A stretch of DNA of 64,000 nucleotides from an uncultured Alteromonadaceae bacterium (GCA_947494925.1 CANLWS010000011.1:62001-126000), one strand, 5' to 3'. Counted from the first letter of the stretch, positions 34,258-43,931 are shown. Numbers and translations: made by a program. The notes: generated by a model from the letters alone, not told the origin.

Positions 34258-36513
34258 ATGAATATAAAAACCTTTTCTGCAAGTCTTTTACTCCCTTTGT
34301 TAATTAGCACATCGGGCTGCGCTCAGCAGTCAGCAAAAAAATTCGATGTAAATGAATCCGTAAAACCGGTCATTAAAAATACGCAAACTGTGTTGCAATA
34401 TGTGGATCCCTTCATCGGCACAGGTGGTCATGGACATACTTTTCCTGGCGCAGTGGTTCCTTTTGGCATGGTGCAGTTAAGTCCGGACAATCCATCCAAA
34501 GGGTGGGACTGGACATCGGGTTATCACTATTCGGATGACCAATTGCTGGGTTTCAGCCATACACACCTTTCGGGCACCGGCGTAGGTGATTTACTGGATA
34601 TTCTGGTGATGCCGTTCCGCGGCGACTACCAGAAAAGACGGCAAAACGAACTTAAACGTGTTGTCTCAACTTACAGTCATGATCAGGAAACTGCGAGCCC
34701 CGGTTATTATTCCTTGGTATTGCCAGAAGAAAAAGTCAAAGCTGAACTGACTGCAACCGAGCGAACTGGTGTGCACCGTTATCACTTCGAAGGTGCTGAG
34801 CCTGCCAAAGTGCTGATTGATCTTGGGTATGCTCAGAATTACGACAAAGCTGTAGCAACCTTTATGCGCGTTGTTGATGAAAATACCTTGGTGGGGTATC
34901 GAGTATCTACCGGTTGGACCGACTACCAGCCAACCTATTTTGTGGCTAAATTCAACCAACCTTTTACTCATCAATACTACCTGGAGGGCGAACCTTTTTT
35001 CGGTACGGCGCCCATTAAAGGTGACACGATCAATCGTCCAAAAACTGAGGTGGTATTAAATTTTGGTGATTTGTCAGATAAACCTTTAGTGGTCAAAGTC
35101 GGTCTTTCCTATACCAGCATAAAAGGGGCGCAAAAGAACCTTGAAGCCGAAGTGAGCGATTTTAACTTCGATAACGTAAAGTCTGCGGCTGCTTCGATGT
35201 GGTCTGAACAACTCAGCAAGTTCAAAGTAAGTGATAGAGATCAAGACGCCAAAACCAAGTTTTACACTGCACTCTACCATTCGTTTATTGCGCCGCAGAT
35301 ATTCCATGATGTGGATGGCCGATATTTCGGGGCTGATGGTGCTGTGCATCAAAGTGACGACTTTAGCCGTTATACATTGTTTTCATTGTGGGATACCTTC
35401 CGTGCACTTCATCCTTTATTAACCATCAGTGATCCCGCCAGGATAGACGATATGGTGGAATCCATGCTGGCTTTTTATGATGAGACTGGTTTATTGCCGA
35501 CTTGGGATCTCATGTCTAATGATACGGACGTGATGATTGGCTATCACGCTGTCCCAGTGCTGGTAGATGCTTACTTAAAAGGTTTGACTGATGCAGATCC
35601 GGAACGACTGTTCGAAGCGGTTAAGGCCTCGGCAATGCAGGACAATTTTGGCATCGATTATTTTAAGCAGTATGGCTACATTCCATCTGAGTTAGAGGTT
35701 GAAGCAGTGTCAAAAACGCTGGAATACGCCTTTGATGACGCCGCAATTGCTGCTTTGGCCAGGGAGTTGGGTAAAAAAGAAGAAGCTGATTATTTCGAAA
35801 AGCGGGCGAATGCGTTTCGGACCTTGTTTGACAAAAAGACCGGGTTTATGCGCGGTAAGGATCAGTATGGCGATTGGGTGAAAAACTTCCGGCCCACTCA
35901 TGTGGATCACCGGAAAACAGATTATACCGAGGCTAATGCATGGCAATACACCTGGTTTGTTCCCCATGATGTGCCTGCGCTTATAGACTTGTTTGGTGGC
36001 AATGATGCTTTCGTCAAAAAACTGGACACCCTGTTCAGTATGAGCTCAGAAATGGAAGGTTCAGAAGTCTCTCCGGATATTTCGGGGCTGATTGGTCAAT
36101 ATGCCCATGGTAATGAACCAGTGCATCACGTTCCCTATCTATACGCCTATACGGATCAAAAATGGAAGGGTGAAAACCGGATTATTGAAATCAGAGATAC
36201 TATGTACCGAAACCATGTAGATGGCCTGGCAGGCAATGACGACCTGGGGCAGATGTCGGCATGGTATATTTTGAGCGCCATTGGTTTCTATCCCCTTAAT
36301 CCCTTTTCCGGCGAGTATGTGTATGGTACGCCTGAGTTTGATCAGGTTGATATCAAGTTGGCAAATGGCAAGGTATTCAGCGTGAAAAAACGGGGACAGA
36401 CCAGTCAAAACAAATACGTAAAACGCATATTGTTAAATGGACAGGAAGTTACTTCTCGCAGCTTGAACCATCAAACGCTTATGTCCGGTGGCGAGCTGGT
36501 ATTCGAATTCTGA
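34258..36513 (+). CDS. GH92 alpha-mannosidase (copy D), lipoprotein
   Basis: Fourth GH92 of the locus, 751 residues from the ATG at 34258, which gives a clean lipoprotein signal (LLLPLLISTSGC); an in-frame ATG at 34231 overlaps the SSS gene. Signatures are VDPFIGTGGHGHTFPGAVVP, TEANAWQYTWFVPHD (acid Glu), HGNEPVHHVPYLYAY and AGNDDLGQMSAWYILSAIGFYP. It is the closest relative of copy B in these motifs, suggesting the same class of linkage (probably alpha-1,2). Having it in the opposite operon may place one alpha-1,2 enzyme under each promoter. The GH97 gene starts 4 bp after its stop. Confidence 0.93.
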   Translation: MNIKTFSASLLLPLLISTSGCAQQSAKKFDVNESVKPVIKNTQTVLQYVDPFIGTGGHGHTFPGAVVPFGMVQLSPDNPSKGWDWTSGYHYSDDQLLGFSHTHLSGTGVGDLLDILVMPFRGDYQKRRQNELKRVVSTYSHDQETASPGYYSLVLPEEKVKAELTATERTGVHRYHFEGAEPAKVLIDLGYAQNYDKAVATFMRVVDENTLVGYRVSTGWTDYQPTYFVAKFNQPFTHQYYLEGEPFFGTAPIKGDTINRPKTEVVLNFGDLSDKPLVVKVGLSYTSIKGAQKNLEAEVSDFNFDNVKSAAASMWSEQLSKFKVSDRDQDAKTKFYTALYHSFIAPQIFHDVDGRYFGADGAVHQSDDFSRYTLFSLWDTFRALHPLLTISDPARIDDMVESMLAFYDETGLLPTWDLMSNDTDVMIGYHAVPVLVDAYLKGLTDADPERLFEAVKASAMQDNFGIDYFKQYGYIPSELEVEAVSKTLEYAFDDAAIAALARELGKKEEADYFEKRANAFRTLFDKKTGFMRGKDQYGDWVKNFRPTHVDHRKTDYTEANAWQYTWFVPHDVPALIDLFGGNDAFVKKLDTLFSMSSEMEGSEVSPDISGLIGQYAHGNEPVHHVPYLYAYTDQKWKGENRIIEIRDTMYRNHVDGLAGNDDLGQMSAWYILSAIGFYPLNPFSGEYVYGTPEFDQVDIKLANGKVFSVKKRGQTSQNKYVKRILLNGQEVTSRSLNHQTLMSGGELVFEF

Positions 36514-36517
36514 GTAG

Positions 36518-39202
36518 ATGATGAATGTTGATAGTTCTTCATCAAGAGTTTGTTCAAAAGCCAGAATATCAGCAGATATACTGACTGTATTTGCGCACAA
36601 AATACCCGCCATCAACTCTGGTTTTCTAAGACCAGTTCGGTGGGTAATTCTTTTGCTGAGCCTGTCTATCATTGGGTGTTTGAAGACGCAAAATAGTTTC
36701 CATGTGAGTTCCCCAGATGGATCAATTAGGCTGCAGTTTGCTCTGATGGAAGGTGTGCCTGAGTATTTGGTGAGTGGGGAAGGACGGGAAATTATCACAC
36801 CTTCTACACTGGGATTCAGTTTCAAAAACCAACCCGACATAGGTCGTGAACTGCGGGTGATATCTCATCAGATAACAGAAGTAAAAGAAAACTGGGAGCG
36901 GGTTTGGGGTCAATCCAAACAAGCAGTTAATCATTACAAGCAGTTAAAACTGAGTTTACGAGAGCGAAGTGGTCTTGAGCGTCGGATGGTTATTCTGTTT
37001 CGAGTTTTTGATGATGGAGTCGCCTTTCGCTATCACTTTCCACAGCAGGAAAACTTCAATGAATTTGAGATGACGGAGGAGTTATCCCAGTTTAATTTCC
37101 CCGGCGACCCAATAAGTTGGTGGACACCGCAGGATTTTGATAGTTACGAATCGCTTTATCAGCGTACTCCTCTTTCTCAGGTCATGGCTGTCAATACACC
37201 GATTACGTTGAAACTAGACAATGATATCTATGTGAGTCTGCACGAAGCTGCTCTTACCAATTACGGAGGGATGACGTTAGAGAAGCAGACACGTGGAAAC
37301 GTGCTGCAAAGTGCTTTGGTGCCTTGGGAAGATGGCGTGAAAGTCAGGGGAGAAGCGCCATTTTCGAGTCCCTGGCGAACCATTCAAATAGCGCCATCCG
37401 CTGCCGATTTGATTAACTCTCCGTTGATAGAAAACCTGAATGAACCCAACATGCTTGCCGATACGTCCTGGATAAAGCCAATGAAATACATCGGGATATG
37501 GTGGGGAATGCATATGCGTAAATACACCTGGGTTCCCGGTCCTGACCACGGAGCGACGACTGAGAACACCCAAAGGTACATCGACTTTGCTCACCACAAC
37601 GGCTTGGGTGGTGTGCTGGTCGAGGGCTGGAACAAAGGCTGGGAGACCTGGCACACAGGCCTAAATTTGCAGGATTTTACCAGTGCCTACGATGATTTTG
37701 ATTTGCCAAAACTGGCGGCCTATGCGAAAGAAAAGGGGCTGACTTTGGTAGGACATCATGAGACCGGTGGTAATATTCCAGACTATGAACGCCAAGTGCG
37801 GGCAGCATTTTCTCTTTATCAAGAACTAGGGGTGAGTGCGTTAAAAACGGGTTATGCAGGCAAGATGATACCTGAGCGAACTTTTCATCACGGTCAGAAA
37901 ATGGTGAATCATTATCGTCAGGTGCTTGAGCTAGCTGCCGAACATAAAATTATGCTTAATGTCCATGAGCCGATAAAACCCACAGGTATCCGCCGTACTT
38001 TCCCAAACATGATGACACGTGAAGGTGGAAGGGGCATGGAGTGGAATGGTTGGAGTGTGGGAAACCCTCCAAGCCATACGTTAATTCTACCCTTTACCCG
38101 TTTACTGGCCGGCCCAATGGATTACACGCCTGGAATCTTTGACCTTAAATTCGATCCTCAGGACCAATATCGCGTTCACACAACCTTGGCGCGCCAGTTA
38201 GCCCACTACGTTATCTTGTATAGCCCAATGCAGATGGCGGCGGATATGATTGAAAATTATCAGGACCAGCCCGCTTTTGCTTTTGTCAGAGATGTGCCTG
38301 CTGATTGGGATGAAACTAAGGTACTACACGGCGAAATTGGTAAATTTATATCCACTGCCAGACGACGAGGTGACGGTTGGTTTGTCGGAAGTGCGACTGA
38401 TGCTGAACCCAGAGCATTATCTCTTAGCCTTGATTTTCTGGATCCTGAACGAGTTTATCTGGCCACCCTATACACTGACGCGAGCAATACAGACTTTGCG
38501 CTGCGGCCAGGGAACATTGATATTCTCAATGTCGTTGTTAAAAAGGGAGACAGGTTAACAGCAGTGATGGCAAGCGGAGGAGGCCATGCAATGAAATTAG
38601 TTCCAATCCCCAACGGATTTGCTGTACCAGCGGGAACCTTAACCCTTACTCAATATGAAGACTCGTTGGTTGACCGTTTGACTAGTTTTCAGCGTGGCAG
38701 CCGTTATGGTGACATCACCAAAGTATCGCATTTGGCAGTAGGCGACAGTATTATTCTGGGAACTGAATTTGATCCCGGATATAGCGGCGGTGGTTTAGGT
38801 GCCCTGGTCGATGGAGTTCGTGGTATGCCCGACTACAATTCAGGATGGCAGGGCTATAGGAAAGAAAATCTGGATGCCGTGATCGACTTAGGTAACCAGA
38901 CTGAAGTGAATGGAATTACAGTTGGCTTTTTGCAAAGTATTCTGCATTCCATCTTGTTACCAACTAGTATCGAATTTTCCGTTTCCACTGATGGCCTATT
39001 ATTCTCTGAAGTTGGTTATGCTGCCTACACCACTGTGGAAGGTGAACCAGACTATCAACGAAAAGACTTCTCAGTAACCTTCGATGCTCAGCGAATCAGA
39101 TATGTGCGAGTTCGCGCGAAAAACCTAAAGGCATTACCGTCCTGGCATATTCGAGCCGGGCAAGAAACTTTTATTTTTGCCGACGAAATACAGGTGTTCT
39201 AA
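36518..39202 (+). CDS. GH97 glycosidase (alpha-glucosidase type) with C-terminal discoidin-like domain, lipoprotein
   Basis: 894 residues. A polar ~40-residue N-terminal extension precedes a membrane/lipoprotein signal (WVILLLSLSIIGC); no alternative start codon lies between, so the extension seems real. The N-terminal beta-sandwich runs from SFHVSSPDGSIRLQF; the barrel has MKYIGIWWGMHMRKYTW, VLVEGWNKGWETW, LNVHEPIKPTGIRRTFPNMM and YSPMQMAADMIENYQ. Glu in NVHEP matches the inverting SusB alpha-glucosidase branch rather than the retaining alpha-galactosidase branch. The last ~150 residues (YGDITKVSHLAVGDSI onward) look like a discoidin/CBM32 module. It could remove terminal alpha-glucose from glucosylated N-glycans; that is inferred. 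Confidence 0.85.
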   Translation: MMNVDSSSSRVCSKARISADILTVFAHKIPAINSGFLRPVRWVILLLSLSIIGCLKTQNSFHVSSPDGSIRLQFALMEGVPEYLVSGEGREIITPSTLGFSFKNQPDIGRELRVISHQITEVKENWERVWGQSKQAVNHYKQLKLSLRERSGLERRMVILFRVFDDGVAFRYHFPQQENFNEFEMTEELSQFNFPGDPISWWTPQDFDSYESLYQRTPLSQVMAVNTPITLKLDNDIYVSLHEAALTNYGGMTLEKQTRGNVLQSALVPWEDGVKVRGEAPFSSPWRTIQIAPSAADLINSPLIENLNEPNMLADTSWIKPMKYIGIWWGMHMRKYTWVPGPDHGATTENTQRYIDFAHHNGLGGVLVEGWNKGWETWHTGLNLQDFTSAYDDFDLPKLAAYAKEKGLTLVGHHETGGNIPDYERQVRAAFSLYQELGVSALKTGYAGKMIPERTFHHGQKMVNHYRQVLELAAEHKIMLNVHEPIKPTGIRRTFPNMMTREGGRGMEWNGWSVGNPPSHTLILPFTRLLAGPMDYTPGIFDLKFDPQDQYRVHTTLARQLAHYVILYSPMQMAADMIENYQDQPAFAFVRDVPADWDETKVLHGEIGKFISTARRRGDGWFVGSATDAEPRALSLSLDFLDPERVYLATLYTDASNTDFALRPGNIDILNVVVKKGDRLTAVMASGGGHAMKLVPIPNGFAVPAGTLTLTQYEDSLVDRLTSFQRGSRYGDITKVSHLAVGDSIILGTEFDPGYSGGGLGALVDGVRGMPDYNSGWQGYRKENLDAVIDLGNQTEVNGITVGFLQSILHSILLPTSIEFSVSTDGLLFSEVGYAAYTTVEGEPDYQRKDFSVTFDAQRIRYVRVRAKNLKALPSWHIRAGQETFIFADEIQVF

Positions 39203-39254
39203 TTTAAAGGAGCAGCATTAAATTGTTTATTGTCTTATTTAATGATAATTCAGC

Positions 39255-41338
39255 ATGGTTCAAACACTAGTACCAGTATTGTGGTGGCTTAGCCAAAAAA
39301 TGATAACAGCAATTTTGCTCTCGCTGGTTTATCTATGCCTAGTAGGACCGTATGAACTTCATGCGGTGGAGCAGGAAAATACGTTACCAACGAAAGCGGA
39401 AATTGACTTCACACTGATCCGTGGAAAGCAACTGAATCATTTCTTTCGAAATGAACAGGTGGCCGTTCATAGTGTCTTTTCCACGGGCGATAAGATCCGT
39501 GCAATTTTTTCTTTTCCAGCGGGCAACAGCGGGCTTGGATTGTGGTTTGATAGCGATGATGAAAACGTCAGGTGGGGAGAACCGGAGTCAACTATTGCGC
39601 TTGAACGAAGCAGTTCAACCAATCAATCCCTTTGGGGGATCCAGGGTGAAATTACCTTGCACGCCAGAAAAGTTGCAATCAGGCAGGTTTTGTTAAGTAG
39701 CAATAGAGTGCTTAGAGATTACGGCTACTCAGATGTGCCCCGTAAAGAGATGGAGCACAAACGAAATATGAACGGCGCAGAAGTCAGCTGGTTTCGACAA
39801 CGATTGGATGGGAAAAGTGCCTACCAATTGTCAGTTCAGGTCTTAGCCGGTAAATGGCTTGAGAATGCTAAAAACGAGTTAGTGTTAATGGCCGCCACCG
39901 ATGGACCTATCCGCCTGAAATATACAGCGTTGTCCGGTGACCCGCCCCTAACTCCTATGCAGGCCTCTAAGCTTTTTGCTGTGGCACCTCAACATCCTTC
40001 TCTGGCCGATAATATACTGACGTTCCTCAGCTATGAGGAAAAATTTCTGGCTGGGTCATGGCGTTTTGCAACCTATTTTGGACGAGACACTTTGTTGTCT
40101 TTACGTATGTTGCTGCCAAGATTATCTGCCGATGCCATCGAGTCCGCATTCGGGTCTGTTATTACACGAATGCATCCGAATGGCAGTGTTGCACATGAAG
40201 AAGATATAGGTGAGTTTGCTGTACTTAGACACAAACTCGAGCAAAATCAGAACAGCGATCGCCCGATATACGATTATAAAATGATAGACGATGACTATCT
40301 TCTTACAATTGTCTTTGCCCATTATGTAACCCTTATCAAAAAGCGTGGGAATTCTGCTTCCTGGGCCAGATTGAAACAATTTTTATCGCGAAGAACCATG
40401 AGTGGTCGAAGCTATGCGCAACAACTCAGAGCAAATGCTGAATGGGTGGTTGCATCAGCAAAACCTTATGCGAGAAGTCAGAAGGCAAGAGATCTGATTC
40501 ACCTTAAAAAACATGAAAAGGTCGGGCAGTGGCGTGACAGTGAGGAAGGTCTGGCAGGTGGCAGGGTGCCTTACGACGTCAATGTAGTCTTGCTGCCAGC
40601 CGCTCTAGAGGCGATTGAAGTCTTGCTTAGGTCAGGTGTTTTCGATGGCCATACTCTGTTGGCGTTTCCAGAACTGAAGTACTTACAGCAGCGTTGGGTG
40701 GATACGGGAAAGTACTTCCGCATCAGTGTCAGTCAAACACATGCGGAGCACGCTCAACAGCGCTATCGCCAATCAATTGGTTGGCCGAAAGTATCCTCGG
40801 GGGAAACTCTGTCTGGTAGTCTGGTAGTCTGGTATTTATGGGTATTGCATTAGATGAAAACTATAAAGCCATTCCAGTTATTCACTCTGACATTGGTTAC
40901 GCTTTACTGTTTACTAAGCCTGAAAGCTCAGAGCTCAAGCGAATGTTAGCACAGGTTATACGCCCATTCCCTCAGGGATTATTTAGTCCCGTTGGATTGA
41001 TAGTAGCTAACCCGGTGTATGCTTCTCAGCCCATCCAACAATCTCTGAACAAGTTTAGTTACCACGGAACGGTCATCTGGTCATGGCAACAGGCATTATT
41101 AAACATGGGTTTGATGAGCCAGTTGGAAAGAGCCGATTTGAATGATTCAACCCTCTCTTTTCTTCACAAAGCCAAAACAACGCTCGATTCTATTTCAAAC
41201 CAACAAACACAGATTAAAGCCTCGGAACTATGGTCCTGGGCCTGGCAGGATGGTCAACTGGTCCCCACTGCTTTTGGCCAAAGGGTAGGTGACAAAACCG
41301 AATCTAACGCTGCGCAACTCTGGAGTGCAGTTCCGTGA
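39255..41338 (+). pseudogene. Frameshifted six-hairpin glycosidase-like gene (single gene split at 40811-40834)
   Basis: Two adjoining frames (39255-40853 and 40838-41338) encode one secreted protein broken by an 8-bp duplication. With one GTCTGGTA unit removed, the frame runs through as SGETLSGSLVFMGIALDENYKA and the product is about 690 residues. A signal-like segment is ITAILLSLVYLCLVGPYELHA (better start ATG at 39300). An N-terminal beta domain is followed by an (alpha/alpha)6-type region with TYFGRDTLLSLRMLLPRLS and GSVAHEEDIGEFAVL, similar in feel to glycogen-debranching/GH63-like six-hairpin proteins. I cannot name the family. Last gene of the N-glycan operon, 52 bp after GH97. The rest of the gene shows no other damage. 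Confidence 0.8.
40811..40834 (+). repeat. Tandem octanucleotide (GTCTGGTA)x3 causing the frameshift
   Basis: Three exact, directly adjacent copies of GTCTGGTA. Three copies put the downstream part out of frame; two copies restore it. Copy-number change by slipped-strand mispairing is the obvious mechanism. Confidence 0.95.
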
Positions 41339-41377
41339 ATATAAGTGGACTGAGTTTTGGAACCCACCTTTGGCATC

Positions 41378-42286
41378 TCACATCTCCGCATTGATCAGAT
41401 AAACTGCCAGACGTTTTAGCTCATTGTCGGTAAAGGATCGTCGTTTTAATGATGTCAGACTTTCTTTGAGAATCGCGGTGCCAGAAAGCGTTGCCCTCAG
41501 TTTTTCTGCCTCGTGACGATAGTTTTCCACTCTTTCTCGCCATTGTTTTTGCCAGGTTTGCGTGTCAATGAGACGTTGTGCAGCATCTTGCCCGAATTCG
41601 GCTGCCAACTGATTGAAAGTGTGACTGCTTGAGGGCTCACCCTCAGTCAACAAGGTGCTTATTAGCCTCAGTTGTTGTGTAGGTCCGACTGCTATGCGCA
41701 TCTCTTCCGGGAGTTGCATTAACTGACGAGTAATCAAATCCGATTTTTGCTGCTGACTTATTGTTTCATCTTGCTGGATCGCTAAACGTTCAATTGCATA
41801 TCTATCCCACTGATTGCTGTTGGCAAATAACGCTTCGATCTCTTCATGAGTGAACATTTGTCCCTGCAATGATTCGATGTTCTCCAATCTGATTGAAAAA
41901 GAATCGGCAACTTGCAAAGGCCCTGCCTCGAACTCGACCAAACGTTTCTTGTAGTCAACATAGCGACTAAATAGTTCAGTCAGCGATGCGCAGTATGGCA
42001 GGGGATCGCAATACTGATTGAACGCTTGCCACATTTCGTTTTCACCCTGCTCGTAGTAACTGATATAAAAATCAAATAAAGCACCAAGGCTGTCATTTAA
42101 CCAGTTTTGCAAATTGCCATTCCCTTGATCACTGTCAATGTTGACCTTTACCGAAGCCGCATTTAATGCGTCAGTATTATCTATAACACTTGGCAAACCT
42201 TGGTGACCAGACCGAGTAGCAAAGTACGGTTGCAGTAATAATGCAGCGACACACAACAGTGAAACTATCACCAACAACCGTTTCAC
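41378..42286 (-). CDS. lifO: Lipase-specific foldase (LifO/Lif)
   Basis: Membrane-anchored periplasmic steric chaperone for the neighbouring secreted lipase, 302 residues. The N-terminal helix (RLLVIVSLLCVAALLL) anchors it in the inner membrane, followed by a variable linker. The family motif R-x-x-F-D-Y/F appears as LGALFDFYISYYEQGENE, with the Arg position changed to Gly-Ala. The rest is alpha-helical with charged repeats, as in Pseudomonas and Burkholderia Lif. It starts 3 bp after the lipase stop, the standard lip-lif order. Confidence 0.88.
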   Translation of the reverse strand: MKRLLVIVSLLCVAALLLQPYFATRSGHQGLPSVIDNTDALNAASVKVNIDSDQGNGNLQNWLNDSLGALFDFYISYYEQGENEMWQAFNQYCDPLPYCASLTELFSRYVDYKKRLVEFEAGPLQVADSFSIRLENIESLQGQMFTHEEIEALFANSNQWDRYAIERLAIQQDETISQQQKSDLITRQLMQLPEEMRIAVGPTQQLRLISTLLTEGEPSSSHTFNQLAAEFGQDAAQRLIDTQTWQKQWRERVENYRHEAEKLRATLSGTAILKESLTSLKRRSFTDNELKRLAVYLINAEM

Positions 42287-42289
42287 GCT

Positions 42290-43213
42290 TTAAAGCCCTC
42301 TGTTTTTAAGACGATTGGCATGTTGTCTGTAAAGTGTGACCGGATCGGTTTCAAATAAGTGATGAATACCAAAGGTATGATTAATTTCGTCAACGTGATT
42401 CATTCGATAGTCGTTTTTCAGGACATAACCCAAATGGCTACTGCAGGACGCTACTAACCCATCATTTGGCTCATCAAAAGCAAGGCTGGCTGTCAGGATC
42501 GGTGCATCTAAAATATCAAAGACGTTAGTAAAAGCTTTTCCACCGCTCCAGGAGAAATAGGTTACACCATTTGGCGCGATTAAATCTCCTTGCCCGCAGT
42601 ACTGAGAAGGAATGCCTTCTGGATATTTCTGGTTAAATGCCAGGCTACCTTGAGTGGTTAATACCTCAGTGGCGGCGAGAGCATCTTGCGGCAATCCGCC
42701 ATTACCAGAAAACCACTCCAATATTGTGCCAAAACTATTTGCAATTGAGGCAATTATAGATTCTGTCAGTGAACCTGGAGGAAGAGCCCCGCGCACCACA
42801 TCTGCCACCTTGGAGCCCCAATTCACACCGCCAATGCTGGTGGCAGAGGCGACGAGATCGGGTCTGACCGAGGCAACATACCGGATAGTCTGCGCACCTT
42901 GGCTATGACCAAACAGATTCACTTTTTCTGCGCCGGTCAAGGCCAGTATCTGTTCAACTTCTGTGAGCAACTGCTCGCCACGCACTTCCGAGCTATTCGC
43001 TGCTGATACCGCTGCAACGAACACTGTCGCACCGCTGCGGCTCAGTGCATAGGGCACCTTGTAGAAATAATCAATGCCAAGGACATCGTCAAAACCAAAG
43101 ATTCCGTGCACCAGAACGATTGGGTACTTCGTCTGAGTGTAGCCACTAGCATAGCTATTTAGACTCAGACATAAACAGCAAAACACCAGGACAAACTTAG
43201 AGATTTTTTTCAT
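42290..43213 (-). CDS. lipA: Secreted triacylglycerol lipase, subfamily I.1/I.2
   Basis: Extracellular lipase with a signal peptide (ISKFVLVFCCLCLSLNSYA). The ATG at 43213 is preferred; an in-frame start at 43228 would add five residues. Numbering from the longer form, the oxyanion segment YPIVLVHGIFGF is followed by nucleophile Ser109 in FGHSQG, Asp256 in EPNDGLVASCSSHLG, and His278 in YRMNHVDEIN. Cys211 and Cys262 correspond to the conserved disulfide of Pseudomonas lipases, and the Ca2+ site next to the Asp is kept. It needs the Lif encoded next for folding, then probably type II secretion. A bare 199-bp intergenic region precedes it. Confidence 0.92.
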   Translation of the reverse strand: MKKISKFVLVFCCLCLSLNSYASGYTQTKYPIVLVHGIFGFDDVLGIDYFYKVPYALSRSGATVFVAAVSAANSSEVRGEQLLTEVEQILALTGAEKVNLFGHSQGAQTIRYVASVRPDLVASATSIGGVNWGSKVADVVRGALPPGSLTESIIASIANSFGTILEWFSGNGGLPQDALAATEVLTTQGSLAFNQKYPEGIPSQYCGQGDLIAPNGVTYFSWSGGKAFTNVFDILDAPILTASLAFDEPNDGLVASCSSHLGYVLKNDYRMNHVDEINHTFGIHHLFETDPVTLYRQHANRLKNRGL

Positions 43214-43427
43214 TTTATTAACTCTCATTATTATTAACGTGTACGTAACAATTGATTAACAAGGTTAACGTATAAAAATATGAGGTCAAACCAGTTGGGT
43301 AAATATTTTTCTATGTTCAATATTCATCCAATGAATGAATCGACATCAGTTACTTAACTTGCATTATTTGCAGTATCAGATTGAATACTGTCGATGTGTT
43401 TAGATGTGAATGAAAATCTGAATCTGA

Positions 43428-43931
43428 TTATTTTCGTTCAGTTCGCAAACTGTTGTTCAGAGCGCGTTTTCCTGAAAAAAACGAAAAGACACCCTTGCGG
43501 GTCACCGGGATACTTCCCCATAAACCTTTACTGGTAAAGATTTTGGCGTTGATTTCATACTCAAGCTCGTTTGGTTTTGATTGAATGATATCCAACAACA
43601 CCCTGCCTGAACCAAACAGGCTGGCACTCACGTCCACGTCAAATGTACTTTCGCTTAGCGGTTGCAGGTTGAAGTTTTCATCCGTTACCCCAGTGGCAAC
43701 TTTAATCCCGCGTAAGTTAAGTTTGAAACTGATCCCGTCTACGGGAAATTCGGTGTTGTTGGGGTTGGTTAAGCGAAAGCTTAGTCGAAAACGCTGCTCC
43801 AGACCTTGCAGAGGAAGTAGCTTTAAGTTGGTCAATTCCAAATCAAGCTCATCGTAGTCAGGGTTCATTGAGGCACAGGATGTCATTAACAGCATCATAA
43901 AAAGTAGCGCTATTGTGTTGAGTTTTTGCAT
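43428..43931 (-). CDS. LEA type 2 family lipoprotein
   Basis: Small periplasmic lipoprotein, 167 residues, lipobox LLMTSC. The body is one beta-sandwich of the water-stress/LEA14 (WHy) type: ELTNLKLLPLQGLEQRFRLSFRLTNPNN, then ISFKLNLRGIKVATG and LLDIIQSKPNELEYEINAKI. NPN in the first strand pair is characteristic. Such proteins are common as single genes in gammaproteobacteria and have no established role. It stands alone here. Confidence 0.82.
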   Translation of the reverse strand: MQKLNTIALLFMMLLMTSCASMNPDYDELDLELTNLKLLPLQGLEQRFRLSFRLTNPNNTEFPVDGISFKLNLRGIKVATGVTDENFNLQPLSESTFDVDVSASLFGSGRVLLDIIQSKPNELEYEINAKIFTSKGLWGSIPVTRKGVFSFFSGKRALNNSLRTERK

